Shown here piece after piece: positions 5,205 through 5,355 of a stretch of 5,355 bases of DNA. Where the stretch lies: positions 1-5,355 of the forward strand of contig JAITQV010000596.1 in assembly GCA_031288765.1 (NCBI GenBank). The letters run 5' to 3'. The notes under the pieces are model-generated. The model had not been told where the DNA came from and did no database searches. It saw only the letters and a list, made by a program, of their open reading frames with translations. Position numbers and translations under genes: made by a program. The stretch's first letter is position 1, and every line of letters begins with the position of its first letter. Source of the DNA: Planctomycetaceae bacterium (lineage in GTDB: Bacteria; Planctomycetota; Planctomycetia; Pirellulales; Thermoguttaceae).

Positions 5205-5237
5205 CCCCAAATCACAACCCCCAACCCATCAAACCCC
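5205..5237 (-). other. G-rich tract with possible G-quadruplex potential
   Basis: On the minus strand four G-runs (GGGG, GGG, GGGGG, GGGG) occur within 33 nt, separated by 6, 2 and 9 nt. The plus strand is correspondingly C/A-rich. The tract begins at the stop codon of the probable gene ending at 5237. It fits a relaxed G-quadruplex pattern, with the 9-nt loop being longer than ideal. It is not a standard terminator. Confidence 0.35.
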
Positions 5238-5355
5238 TAACCGCTATTTTTAACGATGCGGTTTTGGGCGAATTGCCGTATTTCCGCCATCATCTCCGAA
5301 CCGGCGCGCGCCTTCGGCTCCAACACCCAAGGAAGACGCACCGTAAACATACTCC
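5237..5355 (-). CDS. C-terminal end of an unidentified gene (partial, cut by the window)
   Basis: From the window edge a minus-strand frame is open for 38 codons to TAG at 5237-5239. It reads ...FTVRLPWVLEPKARAG followed by SEMMAEIRQFAQNRIVKNSG. The end looks like an amphipathic helix with a basic tail and has ordinary composition, as expected of a protein C-terminus. I do not recognise the family. A second minus frame (ending at TAA about 15 bases earlier) and a plus frame from ATG at 5256 are also open here, so the frame choice rests on composition only. If real, the gene points the same way as secA but is separated from it by about 815 bp of repeats. Confidence 0.4.
   Translation of the reverse strand, partial: SMFTVRLPWVLEPKARAGSEMMAEIRQFAQNRIVKNSG

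Overview
The window is almost filled by one gene: a complete secA on the minus strand (4422 down to 523, 1299 codons). It encodes the ATPase motor that pushes unfolded preproteins through SecYEG. The protein is about 400 residues longer than the textbook enzyme of roughly 900. Most of the extra length is an expanded helical-wing region, with a smaller insert in the second nucleotide-binding domain. An enlarged SecA with an N-terminal MEF... extension before the MFGSSN segment, mid-range GC and very long repeat-filled intergenic regions best fit a member of the Planctomycetota. This assignment comes from recalled family features, not a search, and is moderate in confidence.

Layout. 1-63: end of a 21-bp-period direct repeat cut by the window edge. 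64-196: AT-rich, no gene seen. 197-239: two small GC-rich hairpins. 239-461: copy A of a mosaic hairpin element, reading on the minus strand and carrying the best terminator candidate for secA. 481-501: three tandem 7-bp units. 523-4422: secA. 4423-4633: secA leader and upstream region, with a stem-loop and a candidate sigma70-type promoter. 4634-4738: five tandem 21-bp units (array 1). 4754-4919: copy B of the element, on the plus strand. 4950-5096: six or seven tandem 21-bp units, each built round a palindrome with GATC at its centre (array 2). 5146-5190: fragment C of the element. 5205-5237: G-rich stretch on the minus strand. 5237-5355: probable C-terminal end of another minus-strand gene, cut by the window.

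The most unusual part is the intergenic DNA. Three sequence-distinct arrays with the same 21-bp period (two helical turns) lie within about 5 kb, interleaved with three copies or fragments of one hairpin-rich element. Copies A and B flank secA in inverted orientation and differ by gain or loss of whole hairpin modules. I see no protein-coding selection in the arrays. No transposase, CRISPR array, tRNA or rRNA is visible.
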